64,000 nucleotides of DNA from Apricaphanius iberus (GCA_028564705.1 JAPXFQ010000828.1:62001-126000), one strand, 5' to 3'; positions 37,101 to 52,100 are shown, numbered from the stretch's first letter. Translations and numbers: made by a program. Notes: generated from the sequence alone by a model not told the origin.

Positions 37101-40100
37101 TTAGAAACGGAGAGTTAAAACGAAAACTATCTCCGTCCACACTAGCGTTTTCCCTGCGTGTTAGAATTGATCTCCATCCACATTAAAACGACTGAAAACG
37201 GGGCCTTAGCAAGCATATTCTTCTTATGATGCTACGGCGTTGTTGTTGATTCACACTTCCGTGTGTCCTCTGTTCCCACGGGGGTGCCTGAGTACAGGTG
37301 GAGGGTTGGTTGCAAAGAAATGTGTTTCCCAATCACATAATCTGGGTAGAATAGTCCAGTTTATTAAACTCCAATTTGATTAAATTCGGACTAAGGTAAT
37401 AATTTGACTTTCTCTTGCTGCATGCAAGTAGTGCATGAGTGTCCTCACAGGTCCAACTAAAAGGTCAATAAAATAGCTGCAGCTAATCCAGAACGCTGCT
37501 GCTCTAGAATCAGAACCAGGAAAGTAGAGCACATCACCCCAGTTCTAAAGTCCCTGCACTGGTTCCCTGTAGCTCAGAGAATAGACATCAAAATAACCCT
37601 ACTAATTTATAAATCATTTATTGGCTTAGCACCAAAATGTGTCAAAGACCTGTTGTCACCTTATCTGGAAAAAAACTTCCAAGCAACTGCAAAGCTGCTG
37701 AAACACTGAGCTGCTTTAAATCAGACCTAAAAAAAACCTGGTTTAGAGTTGCCTTTAAATAACTGCATAATTTCATTTGTATCTGCATGTGTCATAGGTT
37801 TTGTGCCATGCTTTATTATGTATCATATGTTTTGTCTGTTTCATGCTTAATTGCTGTTTTTCTCTGATGTTGCAGTTTTTTTCATACTTTTTTTGTGTTT
37901 CTTTACCACCAAATCATGTAAAGCACTTTGGATTACCCTGTTGTTGAAAGTAAGTGCCATACAAATAAAACTGGCTTGCCTTGAACCTTTTTGAATGGAC
38001 CTCACATGTATAGTTTTATGTGGCTAGTTTGTTTGTCTGTTTATCTTAGTTAATGACAAAACTCAAAACGGTATACATGGTTTTGGATTACATTTTCAGA
38101 AAATATCCGTAGTGGGAACAGGAACAATTAATTGATTTTGGAGCTGATCTGGACTGAGCTGCCTTGGTGGAGGTCTATTCTCTGTGAGTGCTTTTCTATT
38201 TTTTATATGTAATCACATAAGCTTCATATGTGATTCAACAGTGTTGGGCGTCTTCCTTTAAAAAAGTTATTATTTATATATTTACAAACTACTTTTCCCA
38301 AAAAGTAACTGTGTTAGGAACTCAGTTACCACACTCTAAAAGTAATTAGTTACTCAGCAAAGTAACTGTGACACCATTTCTATATTCTATAATGCAGTTA
38401 CGTTCTATAATATCTATAACGTCAAATATTTTTATAAGTTAGGGCAAATAAAAAAGCATAATATACGGTATTTTAGAACATTTGATATTTGAAATTGACT
38501 CAGATTGAAGTTGTATGCAGAAATATAAAAAATATATAAAAAATATTGGCAATAAATAATTACAGTTTCATTTAAGTGCAAAACTAAGACAGACAAATGT
38601 GGGTAATTGAAACAAAAGAAAAAATATTAAAATGTGCAAATATCGCCTGGTCACAGTTCAGTGGAAGCTACTGAAGGAAAACCTGAAATATTACAGTGAA
38701 ATATAAATATAAAATATTCCATTCATTCAAATGTTAATAAATTGTATCTGGTTCTTTAGTTGTAAGACATTTCATGAATGATTTGGTGTCACTTGCTCAT
38801 ATGAACTGGAAACTATTGAAGAAAAAATACATATTTTACAGTAACATTAAAAATAAATATTATATATGTTTATAATTTTTGTTTCATAAATCAGCGTGTC
38901 ATGTTCCTAGGATATTGAGCAACAATTTATAAATATTTTAATCCCAGCAGTGTGATTCAACAGGTTTTGACTGTATGTAAAAACAGGTTTTTACATACAG
39001 GTTATTTATGGAAAGTAACATGTTTCACATGTAATTTTGCCCACGTGAAAAGTATGTAAGGGATCAGGGATGGGAAACACTTTACTCCATAATGTTCCTA
39101 TAAACTATAAACGCAACAGCAGCAACACCCTGTTCTCCCATCACCAACTCACCTTTCCTTCCAGAAGGACAGCTAGATCTATCATCATGTTATGGCTGAC
39201 TAATTTATCTGCTGCTGATCTCAGTTAGCCGTTTTATTTTCTACATGAAAGTCATTAACACTTCCTTTATTTACTGCTGATTTTTCGCTTAGTATTATTC
39301 AGTCTGGTTGGTTCTATGGTCACTTTTCTGCCATTTGAAGGAGTTCCATTGCTAAAGGTTACTACATCTTTCATTCTGACCTTAAAATAAATATGGAGGT
39401 TTTTGTGATTCAAATTGATTTATTCCGTTAAGTTAATAAGACAAATCAAAGTAAAGCAACGCAGATTAAAGCCTTTATACAGCTCTATCATCTGTCATAT
39501 GTGCATTAACACTTTGAGCTAGATGCTGTCTGATGTTGGATGCACAAAGATGAAAAGTTGAAGCTGATTTGAGAATTTCAGAGATGTAAAGAGTTGCATT
39601 TCTTTTCGGGTTTTTTTACCCTCTTTATTTCAGTCTGTATGTGTCCAGAATGAGAATGTCAAAGCTGAAGATGCCCTCATCATTTAAACAAGAGAAGCCC
39701 GTCATCTGATGCAAAAAGAGAGATCCAAAGTTTGTGATTGTTCTTCAACTTCCCCTGGTGCGTTTTCGCAAGCGATCTGTCACGATCAACCAGGAAGGAG
39801 AGCAAACAATTCTGTTTGTCAGTCAAATTAAAGCGGGATCATAGATGAAACCTGCCATCGAGGCAAACTCTTGTTGTGAAGATAGCTGCTGCTTCGAATC
39901 TTGGCAGAATTGTTTCCTTCGCAACAGTGAATTATCAATATTACTGTGTTCTTCAGCATGCATAATCACCTGAAAGAATGCACTCTAAAATAAAAAAGCA
40001 GCTAAGCTCTAAAACATGAAAGAATAAGCTAAATGATTTAAGGGTGATTTACCAGCAGCTGAAGCACAAAATACAACAAATTCATGTGTAGCTGTTGGCA

Positions 40101-43100
40101 CAGACGGTGGTTTTATTCCGTGCGACTGCAAAACAACAGCAGCATCAAAAAACGAACTGATATTACATTAATTTCGACATTTAACGTCTCAGCTGCCTTT
40201 CTCTCACTATTCCAAAGTAAAGTCTCTGCAGGAGAAGCCATTATTCTCTGGGGAACTCTCACTGTCAGGTTGGTGTTACCTTTCAGAACTCTGCCTCAAG
40301 CTGATATCACATAACAATAAAAGCTCTTCCCAGATTTCTGCCACCACTGAGAGTGAAGCGTGCCATTTTAATAGCATGCGCCGCTCAGCTCTGAAGGCAA
40401 CTTTTCTAACAGGTGCAATTATCGTGGTTGTTTTAGCGCTGACAATCTGGTTTTGTTCTTCATGTAACAAGGCTGTGAATGAATAGAACATATTTTGGCT
40501 GAGAATAGGAGCGAAATAAGTTGAACAAAGTCTCTCAACTGATTTCTGAGTAGCCCAAAGGAGTACGTTAGGGTGGAGAAGAAGACTAACTAACCAGACA
40601 ACATGGCAGAATTACAAGAGATGTCGGTCTAATGTATCAACTCTTTATAAAATTAAAGTTTACATAATGCTTGAATTCCTTCACCATTGATGTTATTCCT
40701 AGAATTTGCCCATGGTATCTCAGGAGGAGATGCAGAGATCCACAGCTCAGGTAGGCGCATCTTTCACTGAGGCACAATTAATGTGATTTTGGAAGAGTGG
40801 TAGGGAGAACGGCAATACTGAAAGATATCCAAAAGCCATTTAGGTAATACAGCAAGTGTGACTGTACATTGTGGCGGTTGTATCATGCTGTGGAAATATT
40901 TGTACATTCAGTCAGGAACAGAAAGCTGGTCAGATAGATGGAGCTAAATACAGAATAAATGACGATTCTATACTTTCCTTGCACTTTATTCTTAACAAGC
41001 ATATACTACTTTGTATTGGTTTGTAAAAAAATATACCAATACATACATTAAAGTTTGTGCTCATAGACTGAAAAAATGTGAAAAATTTGAGGGGGGTTAA
41101 GCACTACAGATTAAAATAAAATAAATGAAAACTCGCTTTAGAAAAGCTGCACCGTTTTCAGGAGATCACAGGATGAATATGGTAAAAAAAGGGTTTATAA
41201 ATTAAATTGGGGTACAGTTCTTGTATTAGACCTAATTATCTTGATCATTGTTGCTGTCCTGAAATTGAGGATTATCTAAAATAATTCACTGATGGATTTT
41301 CTGTTGTTTTTTACTGGAGTGGTAGATTAACTGAATCTATATGATGGCTTTCTAGACATATTGACCAATCAAAAACATGAGCAACATTCACCCGGACGCA
41401 CTAAGAAACACTCCTGCTTTCATACACCAGAACTCATCTTGGGTACCTGTAATGTACATTGCTCAGGGAGTGGTCAACGTGTGGCAGGTGCAAGCTAGAA
41501 CTGAACCCACAACTTTTTGACTGCAAGATGATTACCCACTGATCCACAGAATCAGTACCAAAAGAATTATTCTAATGAGATTTAATGAGCTTGTGTTTAA
41601 CAATGTATTATGCTGAGAAAACGGTCAGACTTCATAGCATGGCAACAATACTTACAGTAGTGGGGGAGCTGCATTCACTGACTGACTGGCATGTTTCCGA
41701 GGCCTCTGAAGATGCAGAGCTAGAGGACTTCTAGAGTACGAAGAATAGCAATTTTATTTAGTCAGTTTTTAGAACTTATAGTACCAGGTTAATCTACATG
41801 CTTGTTAAAGGGAAAGTATCATCAGAAAGCAGTATTTTTCAACATGGACCTTATTTTTTTGCATGTTTTACGTTTATTTACTTACACATAAAATTTTTGA
41901 GCCACTTGTACCTCGTTTCCACAGAGCGGCTCGCTATTACGCAATGCTCACTTTTCATGTCTGCGTTCCAACCGCAGACAGGACCCTGCCGAAACGTGCA
42001 GGCACGCTGTTGGGGCATCATACGGCAGGGACAACGAAGTGTAAAAAAAAAAAAAGCGCCTGTGTCTGGAGCTCCTCCGTTGACCACACTCGGTTGCTGC
42101 TTACTGCCATCTTTACTTGTACCGGTTTGACGGTGGGAACGGCAAAAAATGCGGACCAGTCCGGTCCGCCCTGTGGAAACGGGGCGTTGGAGTCCATTGG
42201 GATATGTTTGTATCCATTCGCAATCAGCGTATATGCACAATGGGAGTTAAGGGACCAACCGAAGTGCAGCCTCCGAAACAGATTTTATCTGCCACAAAAC
42301 TCCTTCATTTCACCAATGTTTTCTTATGAATCTCTAACTCTGTTCCTCTTTCAGTTTGGAGCATCTCTGATGTGCTGCATTGTTGTCTGCAGGGGTTTTT
42401 ACAGGCTTTTAATACAACCGATTTCAAGTTACACTAACCGGCAATTTCAATGCCGTCGCAGGCGTCCGCCATTGCAGCTGTAGTCTGCATAGGTTGTGGA
42501 AAGGAAGCCTTTGGAAGCTGAACTTAGTCCAACTGGTCAATTTATTGATGAGTCATTTTCATTAGTCATTTTTTTCAGCGCTGCGATTCAGCATGACAGT
42601 GACATAATTGTTGTAATGTAGTTGGATTAAAAGTCTATAAAAAAACCTGTAGAAAACAACAAAGCAACCACAGAGAAGATAGAGATTCATGACAAAACAT
42701 TGGTGAAATTACTGATTTTGTCCAGTGGAGCTGCTTGGTGCTCAGATTCTCTTTATTTGATCTGTTTTTCTCTGTGTTGAAGTCTTTCTAAATTATTTTT
42801 AACACACAAGCATACTACTACAATTATTTCCAGTTAGTGTACTTTACGTTTTGGGAACTATTTGTGTTTCATGCGGTGGTTCTCGGTGTGCTAGGGTCTC
42901 GCTAGTTCGTTAGCTCAGCTTCGTAGCAGCTATGGCTTTCATCTCTCATTCCCCCTCTGCGGCTCCTCTCTCCTGTTCTCTGTGTCAGATATTTAGTTAC
43001 TTTCCCGCCTCCTTTAGTGGTAAGTGTAATAAATGTAGCATTTTCGTAGCTTTGGAGGCGAGGGTTTCAGAGTTAGAGGCCTGGCTCCACGCTGTTGAGA

Positions 43101-46100
43101 ATCCAGTAAATAGCCTAGGCCCGTTAGCCAGCGTGGAACCAACAGAACCCAAGCAGCTGGGATCTCAGGCCGGCTGGGTGACGGTACATAGAAAGCATAG
43201 TCCTCTGCCCAAAGGGAACCACCAACCTGTCCGCGTTTCTATCAGATTTTCCCCACTCAGTGACGCACCCACTGAGGAACAGACACTGTTAATTGGCAGT
43301 TCCATAGTCCGAAACGTGGCTTTAGAGACACCATCGACAATAGTCAAATGGTTTCCAGGGGCCAGAACAGGCGACATAAAATCCCACCTGAAACTGCTGG
43401 CTAAGGATAAGCGTAAATAGAGTAAGATTGTTATTCACGGCGGTGGAAATGACACCCGGTTACGCCAATCGGAGGTCACTAAAATTAGTGTTGCTTCGGT
43501 GTGTAAGTTTTCTAAAAAAATGTCGGACTGTGTAATCTTTTCTGGACCCCTGCCCGATCGGACCAGTGACGACATGTTTAGCCGGATGCTGTCAGTTCAT
43601 CGATGGTTGTCTGAGTGGTGTCCAGCAAACAACGTGGGCTACATTGATAATTGGAAAACTTTTTGGAAAAAACCTGGTCTGATGCGGAGAGATGGCATCC
43701 ATCCCACTTGGGATGGAGCAGCTCTTCTTTCTAAGAATCTGGATAAATGTATTGGTCCTTCAAAACACTGACAAACCAGGGTCCAGACCAGGAAGCAGAG
43801 TCGTAGTTTAACCCACCTCTCTGCAGTTTCTGTAGTGTTACCCACTCAATACCCCATTGAGACAGTGTCTTGCCCACGGCCAAAATCAAATAGACTTACT
43901 GTGTGTCCACACCAAAAGCGTCAAAACGTGCCACATGCCCCCAGCTGGATGCTTGAACATTCGCACCTTGAACCGTGTACAACGCGAACTGGTCACGCTT
44001 CAAATATTGTATTTTCACGAACGAACTGGCCTTCAGCGGAGCTGGGGCTACAGTGCAGCTGGCGGTGGATTATGGACCGAGCTGATGGAGGACAGAGTGT
44101 ATTACGTGTTCGGCCTGGCCTCCGGTAGAGCTGGGACCGCTGCACTGGGGGTTTGGTGAGCTACGGATACGTGGTGCGGGAGCTGCTACCAGGAAACCAC
44201 GTGAGGAGGCTGTTTCAAGGCTCAGTTCTAGACCGAGAGGTGCATTCCTGTCTAAATATTTTTTTTGGGGTTTTTTTTCTGTCTCTGTATTGAAAACTGC
44301 TTGTGTCATGTAGCTCGCGGTGATTAGCCACGGTGTTTATCAGTATTTCCTCCATGTCCTGCTGAGGCTGTGACTCCATGGCAGTCACAGAATCACTGAA
44401 ACTCTGTCCCCTGATTGATTGTCGCGGCGCGATTTGACGCTGGAGTTCAGATTTTTCCAACTCAAGCGATAGATGCCATGAGCGTGAATGCACAAAATGC
44501 AGCGCTAATTTTCCATTGCATCTGTAGCACGAATTGTTCGCGCAAATCAGGCAGAAAAGCTTTTTCGTGACGCAAATCTGCTTCTTAAGTGTTGCGGGAC
44601 ACCAAGTCACGCTTCATCGCGCTCCTCCATTGATTTAACATGTAAACCTGAAGCTCTAGTCGCTCCTATCGTGTTTGGTCTGGACACACAGTTAAAGTTA
44701 ACCTGACAAAAGCAAACTCTGAAAATCTCATTAAAATAAATACTACTCGGACCAAACAAGAAAATAGAGTAATTAGATGTGGTTTACTAAACAAAAGAAC
44801 CCTCTCCTCAAAGACTTTATTAGTAAATGACTTGATATGTGATAATAAAATGTATCTAATTTGCCTATCAGAAACCTGGCTGCAGCAGGAGGATTTTGTA
44901 ATTATAAATGAGTCAACTCCTACCAATTATCAAAATGTTCACATTCCTAGAAGTACTGGACGAGGAGGAGGAGTTGCAACCATCTTTCATTCAGATTTGC
45001 AAATTTGCCCTAGACCAATTATTAACTACAGCTCTTTTGAACATCTAATCCTTAGTTTTCCTAATCCAAACTGCAAAACATTAAAACCTCTTTTGTTTGT
45101 GGTTTTGTATCGTCCGCCAGGACCTTACTCTCACTTCTTGGACCAGTTCTCAGATTTTTTATCTGCTTTAGTTGTACAGTAGGGGATTTTAATATTCACG
45201 TGGACACTGAAAGTGATAGCTTAACTGCAGCCTTTAATATTATCTTAGACTCAATTGGCTTTACTCAGAAAGTGAAGGGACCTACACACTCTGGTCGGCA
45301 CACTTTAGACATTGTACTGACATACGGCGTTGAGTGTGATGAACTAATAGTCCTCCCACATAACCCAGTCCTATCTGACCATTTTTTGATAACCTTTGTA
45401 TTTACTTTACCCAACGTTCCCAAATCTGAAAGAAAATTTCATTACAGTAGAACTTTATCAGACAATGCTGTAACAAGTTTTAAATAATCTGTTCCATTCT
45501 TGTTTCCGTATGTGTCTCAGAATACCACAGTGGATGGCAGTAATTCCAACACTGACCCTTCGGAAGTTGATGGTCTGGTTCGGGGTGTTAATTCCTCACT
45601 GCGTTTGGCACTAGACAGTGTAGCCCCCTTAAAAAAGAAGGTAATTAGCCATAGGAGATTGGCTCCCTGGTTTAGTGCAGAGTTGCGTACTTTAAAGCAG
45701 AATACTAGGAAACTGGAGAGAAAATGGCGCTCTTCACACTTAAATGATTTCTTTCTAACTTGGAAAAATAGTCTACTACTTTATAAAAACGCCCTTTGAA
45801 AAGCTAGAACAGCGTATTTCTCATCATTAGTAGTGGTAAATAAAAACAATCATAGGTTTATTTTTAGAACAGTTGCCAAACTTACACAGAGTCATAGCTC
45901 TGTTGAGCCAACTATTCCCCCTTCTCTCAGTAGTGATGACTTTATGGGCTTCTTCATAAGTAAAATAAATTCTATAAAGAATAAAATCTTTGGCATTCTC
46001 CCAAACATGAGTAACTCTCTCTCAGTAACTGAGGCAGTATCGGAGAGAGAATTGTAGAACCATGTGTATGTCTGTACCATTTTTATTCTGTTGAACTTTC

Positions 46101-49100
46101 GGAATTATCACAAATAGTAGTTTCATCTAAACTCTCAACTTGTATGTTAGACCCAATACCAACCTAATTATTTAAGGAAGTGTCCCCTCTGGTTACTGAC
46201 CCTATCCTAGACATGATGAATCTATCCTTAATAAATGGATATGTACCACAGGAATTTAAGGTTGCTGTAATTAGGCCTTTACTTAAGAAACCCTCCCTGG
46301 ATCAAGATGATTTAGCTAACTACAAACCTATATCTAACCTTCCTTTCCTATCCAAAATTCTTGAGAAAATAGTTGCTAATCAAGTATGTGAGCATCTAAA
46401 CAGCAACGACCTGTTTGAGGAATTTCAGTCAGGTTTTAGAGCTCATCTTAGCACTGAAACAGCACTGGTAAAAGTTACTAATGATATTCTAATGGCCTCA
46501 GATAATGGATTTGTGACTGTTCTGGTCTTGCTAGATCTCAGTGCTGCTTTTGACACAGTCGATCATAATATTCTCTTAGGAAGGCTCGAACATGTAGGGA
46601 TAAAGGGAACAGCACTAGGTTGGTTTAAATCATATCTGCCTGACAGATTCCAGTTTGTTTATGTCAATGATAAATCTTTTTCACACTCGAGGGTTACTTG
46701 TGGAGGGTTCTGTGCTTGGAACGATTCTCTTTACTATATATATGCTTCCAATTGGTAAAATAATTAGACAACATGGTATGAATTTCCACAGTTATGCTGA
46801 TACACAATTATATTTATCCATAAAACCTGATGAAATCAATCAGTTAGGTAGATTACAAGCATGTCTGAAAGACATAAAAACTTGGATGACTTTGAATTTT
46901 CTGCTCCTAAATTCAGACAAGACAGAGGTTGTTGTCTTTGGACCAGAACCTTTAAAAAGGAAACGGCTAGGTCAATCACTTCATCTGGATGGCATTAATT
47001 TGGCCTCTGGTAATAATGTAAAGATATTAAACAGGTTTCTAGGATTTCTTTCTTTCACCTTCGGAATATTAATAAAATTAGAAACATCCTGTCCAGGAGT
47101 GATGCAGAGAAACTAGTCCATGCATTTGTGACTTCGAGTCTGGACTACTGTAATTCCTTATTATCAGGAAGTCCACAAAATGCAATCAAAAGCCTTCAGT
47201 TGATCCAAAATGCTGCAGCAAGAGTTCTGATGAATATTAAAAAGATAGATCACATTTCTCCTGTTTTGGCTTCTCTCGATTGGCTCCCTGTTAAATCCAG
47301 AATAGAGTTTAAGATCCTCCTCCTTACGTATAAAGCCCTTAATAATGAAGCTCCATCATACATCAGACATCTGATTGTTCCATATGTTCCAAACAGAGCA
47401 CTTCGTTCTCAGAATGCAGGTCTAGTGGTAGTTCCTAGGATTTAAAAAAGTAGAATAGGAGGCAGATCTTTTAGTTATCAGGCTCCTCTCTTGTGGAACC
47501 AGCTCACAGTTTTAGTTCGTGAGGCAGATACTCTGTCTGTTTTTAAGATTAGGCTTAAAACCTTCTTTTTTGATAAAGCTTATAGTTACTTATATACACA
47601 CTAGACTGTATAATCCCTCTCCGATTTCTAACAGTAATGTATTAATTTACCAGAATAAAGTGATTAGAGAATTGAACAAAGGTTGAATCATGAATCAGGA
47701 CAGAAAAAGATTTACAACAGGTTTTAAGGCTAGAAAGTTATGGACAAAGATAACGCCAGACTCTTCGGAAGAGCAGGCCTTTATATACTCCAGTTATATC
47801 ACTTACCAATAATATTATCTGTCTTATACAGAGACTCTGGAGAGCGCGCAGTCCTATGAGCAAGGAGAGATGCATAAGCATTACAATACTTACCCACTTA
47901 CCTCCTTCTTTGCTCCTGGATTTCCAGGCAGGGAGTAGAGGGAGATGCAGTGTTCAGCCCGATCCGGCAAGGGGAGGATGCAGCCCTCCTCAACTCCATT
48001 TCCCTCACACCATACATTGCTAATAGACTTAAGAATTAGGAAAAATAAAAAAAAATCCTTTTTCAGACTCAACTGACCCTAACACAACTTCTACTTTTCT
48101 TTTCTACTACTCTCCAGGTATATTTGTCCTAATGTTAATGCAATTGTTAACCCAGTTTTCTCTCAGTGTTTTTCTCCCCATAGAAGCTCTACCCGGTCTG
48201 GTACCCTGCTCAGCTATATTGCCCCCTGCCGGATGGGGAGCATTGGTCCAGATGATGCTCAAAGTCACCGAGCATCCTCCATGATGTCTCTTCTCTGTCT
48301 TCTCAGACCCCCAGACAGTCGTGGCAGATGACTGCTTGTACTGAGCCAGGGTTCTGCCAGAGGTTTCTTCATGTTAAAGAGGCGTTTTTCCTCTCCACTG
48401 TCGCTACATGCTTGCTCAGTATGAGGGTTTGCTGAGGAATTTCTGTGGTTGGAGTCGGGCACAACCTCACGCCGATGACTCAACGCAATCTGCTGGGATT
48501 CCTTACATAGAAAACTTAACTGATTGGAATGTTTGTATAATTGTATTGAGATGACTTTGGTTGTAAGTGCCTTGCGATGACATTTGTTGTGAACTGGCAC
48601 TATATAAATAAAAGTGAATTGAATTAAAGTGAATTGAATTATATGACTATACACTGATCGTGAATGCATATAAACTTCTCCCGAAGGACTCCAAATGGCT
48701 CCAAATCTGTATGGGTGAGTTAAGAAACCTAATGCGTGCTAAAATTAGGTCCAGGTTGCAAAAATCTGTACTTCCCCTTTAAGGGTAAAGATTATCATGC
48801 AAATATCAATTTATTGTATATTCTCTTATTCATACATACATGTAGGGATAAATATCTATAAACACCCCATTTGCTATTTGGGTAAATGTCCATTAGCAAG
48901 CTGCAGAGAAACACCAACAATTCTGTGTGTCGCACGGCACAGTATGTAAGACTCAGCACAGTGATATGAAATCAGCAATCCCTTAACTTGGTCAGCTAAC
49001 TTTAGCTTGTAAAATGGCTGCTTTCTTGACATGGCTGAAAATGTATGAACTGTGCCTCGTTCTACTAAGAACGTAGTCAAATACACGCAGCATTATACCA

Positions 49101-52100
49101 GTGTGATTTTTCTGCAACTTGCTAAAGGACATTAATTGAAGTAGAAGACAGGGCGCATGTGAATGTGCAGCAAATAATGTTATATTCAGCCCATTAGCAT
49201 TTACTTTTGTTGGTGAGTGCACCAAGATTTCATACCTGACTGGTGATGTCTGAGGGCATCGGGGAGGGAGGCTTGGAGTAGATGTTTGCATCCTGGGAAA
49301 CAAAGCCGGAATCGTGGGAGGAAACGCTGCTGAGGCGGTGGGCCGCGATGCCCCCCGGTGGTGGAGGCTGCTGCGGCGGCATGCTGCTGCGGTAGCGATA
49401 GGAGGAGGAGGAGGACGGTGAGTGTGGCTGGGAGCCTCCTCCACTACTACCCACACCTACGCCTCCGCCTGATGAACGGGAGGCACTACTGTTGGCGCTG
49501 TTGACGCTGCTGCATGGTGAGGGAGACGTGAAGAGGAGCAGGGGGGAGGGCAGAGCGATGAAGGTGTGAGAAATGTCCCAATGTCAGGTGAAGGAAGTAG
49601 TAATGATGAAGAGGAATGTGGAGAAGGATAAAAGGGGGGATTGTAACAAAATGGGTCATTGGGTAATGTTTGAGAGGGTCAATAAAGGATTGGAGGAGGT
49701 GTGGAGAGCGTTTGTGATGGGTTCATGGGAATGATTCCAGGAGCGTTCGTGAGTTGGTAGGGTTAGTGTAAACCCACAAAACAGTCACAGTTAGAATCAG
49801 ATTCCCCCGGAAAAGAAAGGGAGCCGGATATGAAACGTCCGGCAGGAGTGAAAGAGGGCAAATCCCAAACAAGGTGCAAGACAAAAGATAGACGAGGGAA
49901 GATGGGAACAGAGGAGGTTGGTTGAGTGCAGGGAAGAAAAAATAGGGTAAATGGGTGTGGGGGTAAACAGAGAGTGTGTGAACTCAGGAATATTCAGGGA
50001 ATAAAGAAACACTGCGGATGGAAGGGTGTGAGTGTGTATTCTGTACATAAATAGGCCAGGACGCTGGATGTGACACACACACACACACACACACACACTG
50101 AGAGGATTGTTTTTTTTCATTATAAAAAAAACCATGCCTAATTTTTCTGCCATATGGGGCATATGCAGTGTATTGTAAAAGTATTCACAATCCTTGAACA
50201 TTTAAGAACATAAATTGTTGAATATTAGGGTAAAAACACTGAAAACAACATTCAAACAGTAGAATATTAGCTTTATTTCAAGTAACTATACTCCTAGTTA
50301 ATTTACCATTAAAGCTTTATGGGCGACTGCAATGCACTTAACCCCAACTTTCAAAAATTAGGCAATCAGCTGCAAAGCATTTCTGAGTAAACTCAACACC
50401 ACATTTGTGGAGTGTACTTTTTAGACTTCTTCACACAGTTGAGACAGTTTGTGAAAAGTTAAGTCAGCTTTATCAAATATACAGTTTCAACTTGACAACA
50501 TAAGTTGTGTCAGCTCTAAAACATGAGTAGACTATCTTTAGTTTGTTGAATTTAATATTCTGCTTTGATTTACCCGCTTTATTTAGGTTCACACAATGCA
50601 GACGCGTTAGTTGAGTTTATTCAAAAAGGCTTTGCGGCTGGTTGCCTTACTTTTTTAAGATCTCTCAACTTTTCTTTTTTTACAGTGTACTTACCAATTA
50701 TTTTTACGTGAACAAGTAAAGTTTACTGCCCCTAACTGGCGGCAGCATCATGCTGTGGGGATGGTTGAAGTTGGCTTGGACTGAATATGAATCCACCAAA
50801 CCATGTTTCTTTATTTTCTTTTTTTCTACTTCACATCATATCCCAATAAAATACACTAAAATCTCATAGTGGTATGCCACAGTGCAAAAAGCTTTGAGGT
50901 CTGTGAATACTTTTACAAGGCCCTGTATAGGTGACATCAGGTTAATTGGGCCGTCAGGTAAAGCGAGTAACTTGGGGAAAAAATATTGATTTGATTTGTC
51001 TATATTTGCCAAAGGTGGCCCAATTTACCTGATGTCACCCTATGTTTTACTGGTAAGTGAAACTGGTATTATATCTGACATTTGTGCAATAGTTTTGCCT
51101 TTTTTTGCAGTGTTTTACTGTCTAAAACTGTTGAAACTCTAACGAACTGGGGAGGACTGCACAAACAATAATGATGACCTGACAAACGCACAGATGGTGC
51201 AACATCAACATCAAGGAGGGCTCCTCTTTCTAAAGCTTAGAGTACTGTGTACAGCCAGGTGATGCCTCTTGTGTCTCGTCTGCACGTGTGTGTGTGTGTG
51301 TTTGCACCTGCACATGCTGCTCTTGCGTGAGCCAGAGCTGCTCGGGGATGACGGAGGGGTCTGATAGGACCAGCTGTAATCGGAGCCCTTCAGATCCATT
51401 ATCACCTGCAAAGAAAGCCCCAACCACGTGAGTGCCAGTCCGTTCATCGCAGGTTCCAGGTTTTTGATTTTTGGTGTTCATGCAGTTTCACCTGTTCACT
51501 AGCAGGAGGCAGTTTGTGGGGATCCGTGGTCAGCACAGTGAGGTCATCAATGATGGCCTGGAGGTGGGTGATCTCTCCCAGCATGGCGATCTCTCCGTTC
51601 TGATTGACGGGACACAAACAGCTTAATCGCCCGTATCTGACTCTCAGAAATTTTGTGAAATATTTCACTCTGTGTTGTTATATGTATGATAGAGTACTAG
51701 GGCCAAATAAAGAATCATTAATTTCTTTTTATTTTGACACGAATTTCACACATTTTCAGGAAAAACACGTAGATATTTCTGATGTTAAAAAAAAATGCAA
51801 GAAAAATATACAAATGTTCATGATTAAAAGCAGGAAATTACTGCACCAAAACTGGGATATTCTCTGACATAGTAAAGTTAGAAATCAAAGAAAAATGTGA
51901 GATTATAAAGTCATTTAAAATCAAAAAGTAAGAAAGATACAGTGGATAAAGATAAAGTGGTATTTTACGGAGATTTGCATGATATTTTGCTAAAGTGGTA
52001 CATCCAGGTTCTTTTTCCTGGATCATAACCCTGGATCTACCAGTTACTCTTTGGAAAAAATGCCAGATATGAATCTTGTTAATTTACCACTTAAACCTGA

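Larger units (their letters stand above)
42890..48640 (+). mobile_element. L2-like LINE, nearly full length, with ORF1, ORF2 and 3' tail; inactivated and interrupted
   Basis: The order is 5' leader, ORF1 with esterase domain (42932-43771), a nested DNA element (43899-44691), ORF2 (from about 44695 to 47600), then a 3' UTR with the shared blocks and a tail ATATAAATAAAAGTGAATTG (48600-48640). It lies antisense inside the mtss2 intron between the exons at 41656 and 49236. Additional unshared sequence at about 47600-48075 within the 3' UTR may be another insertion. Length without the nested element is about 4.9 kb. Confidence 0.88.

Noticed and set aside
42932..43420. A host gene with the [13 protein letters not shown] segment
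   Set aside because: The esterase blocks, the adjacent RT ORF2 and the stop codon make it LINE ORF1.
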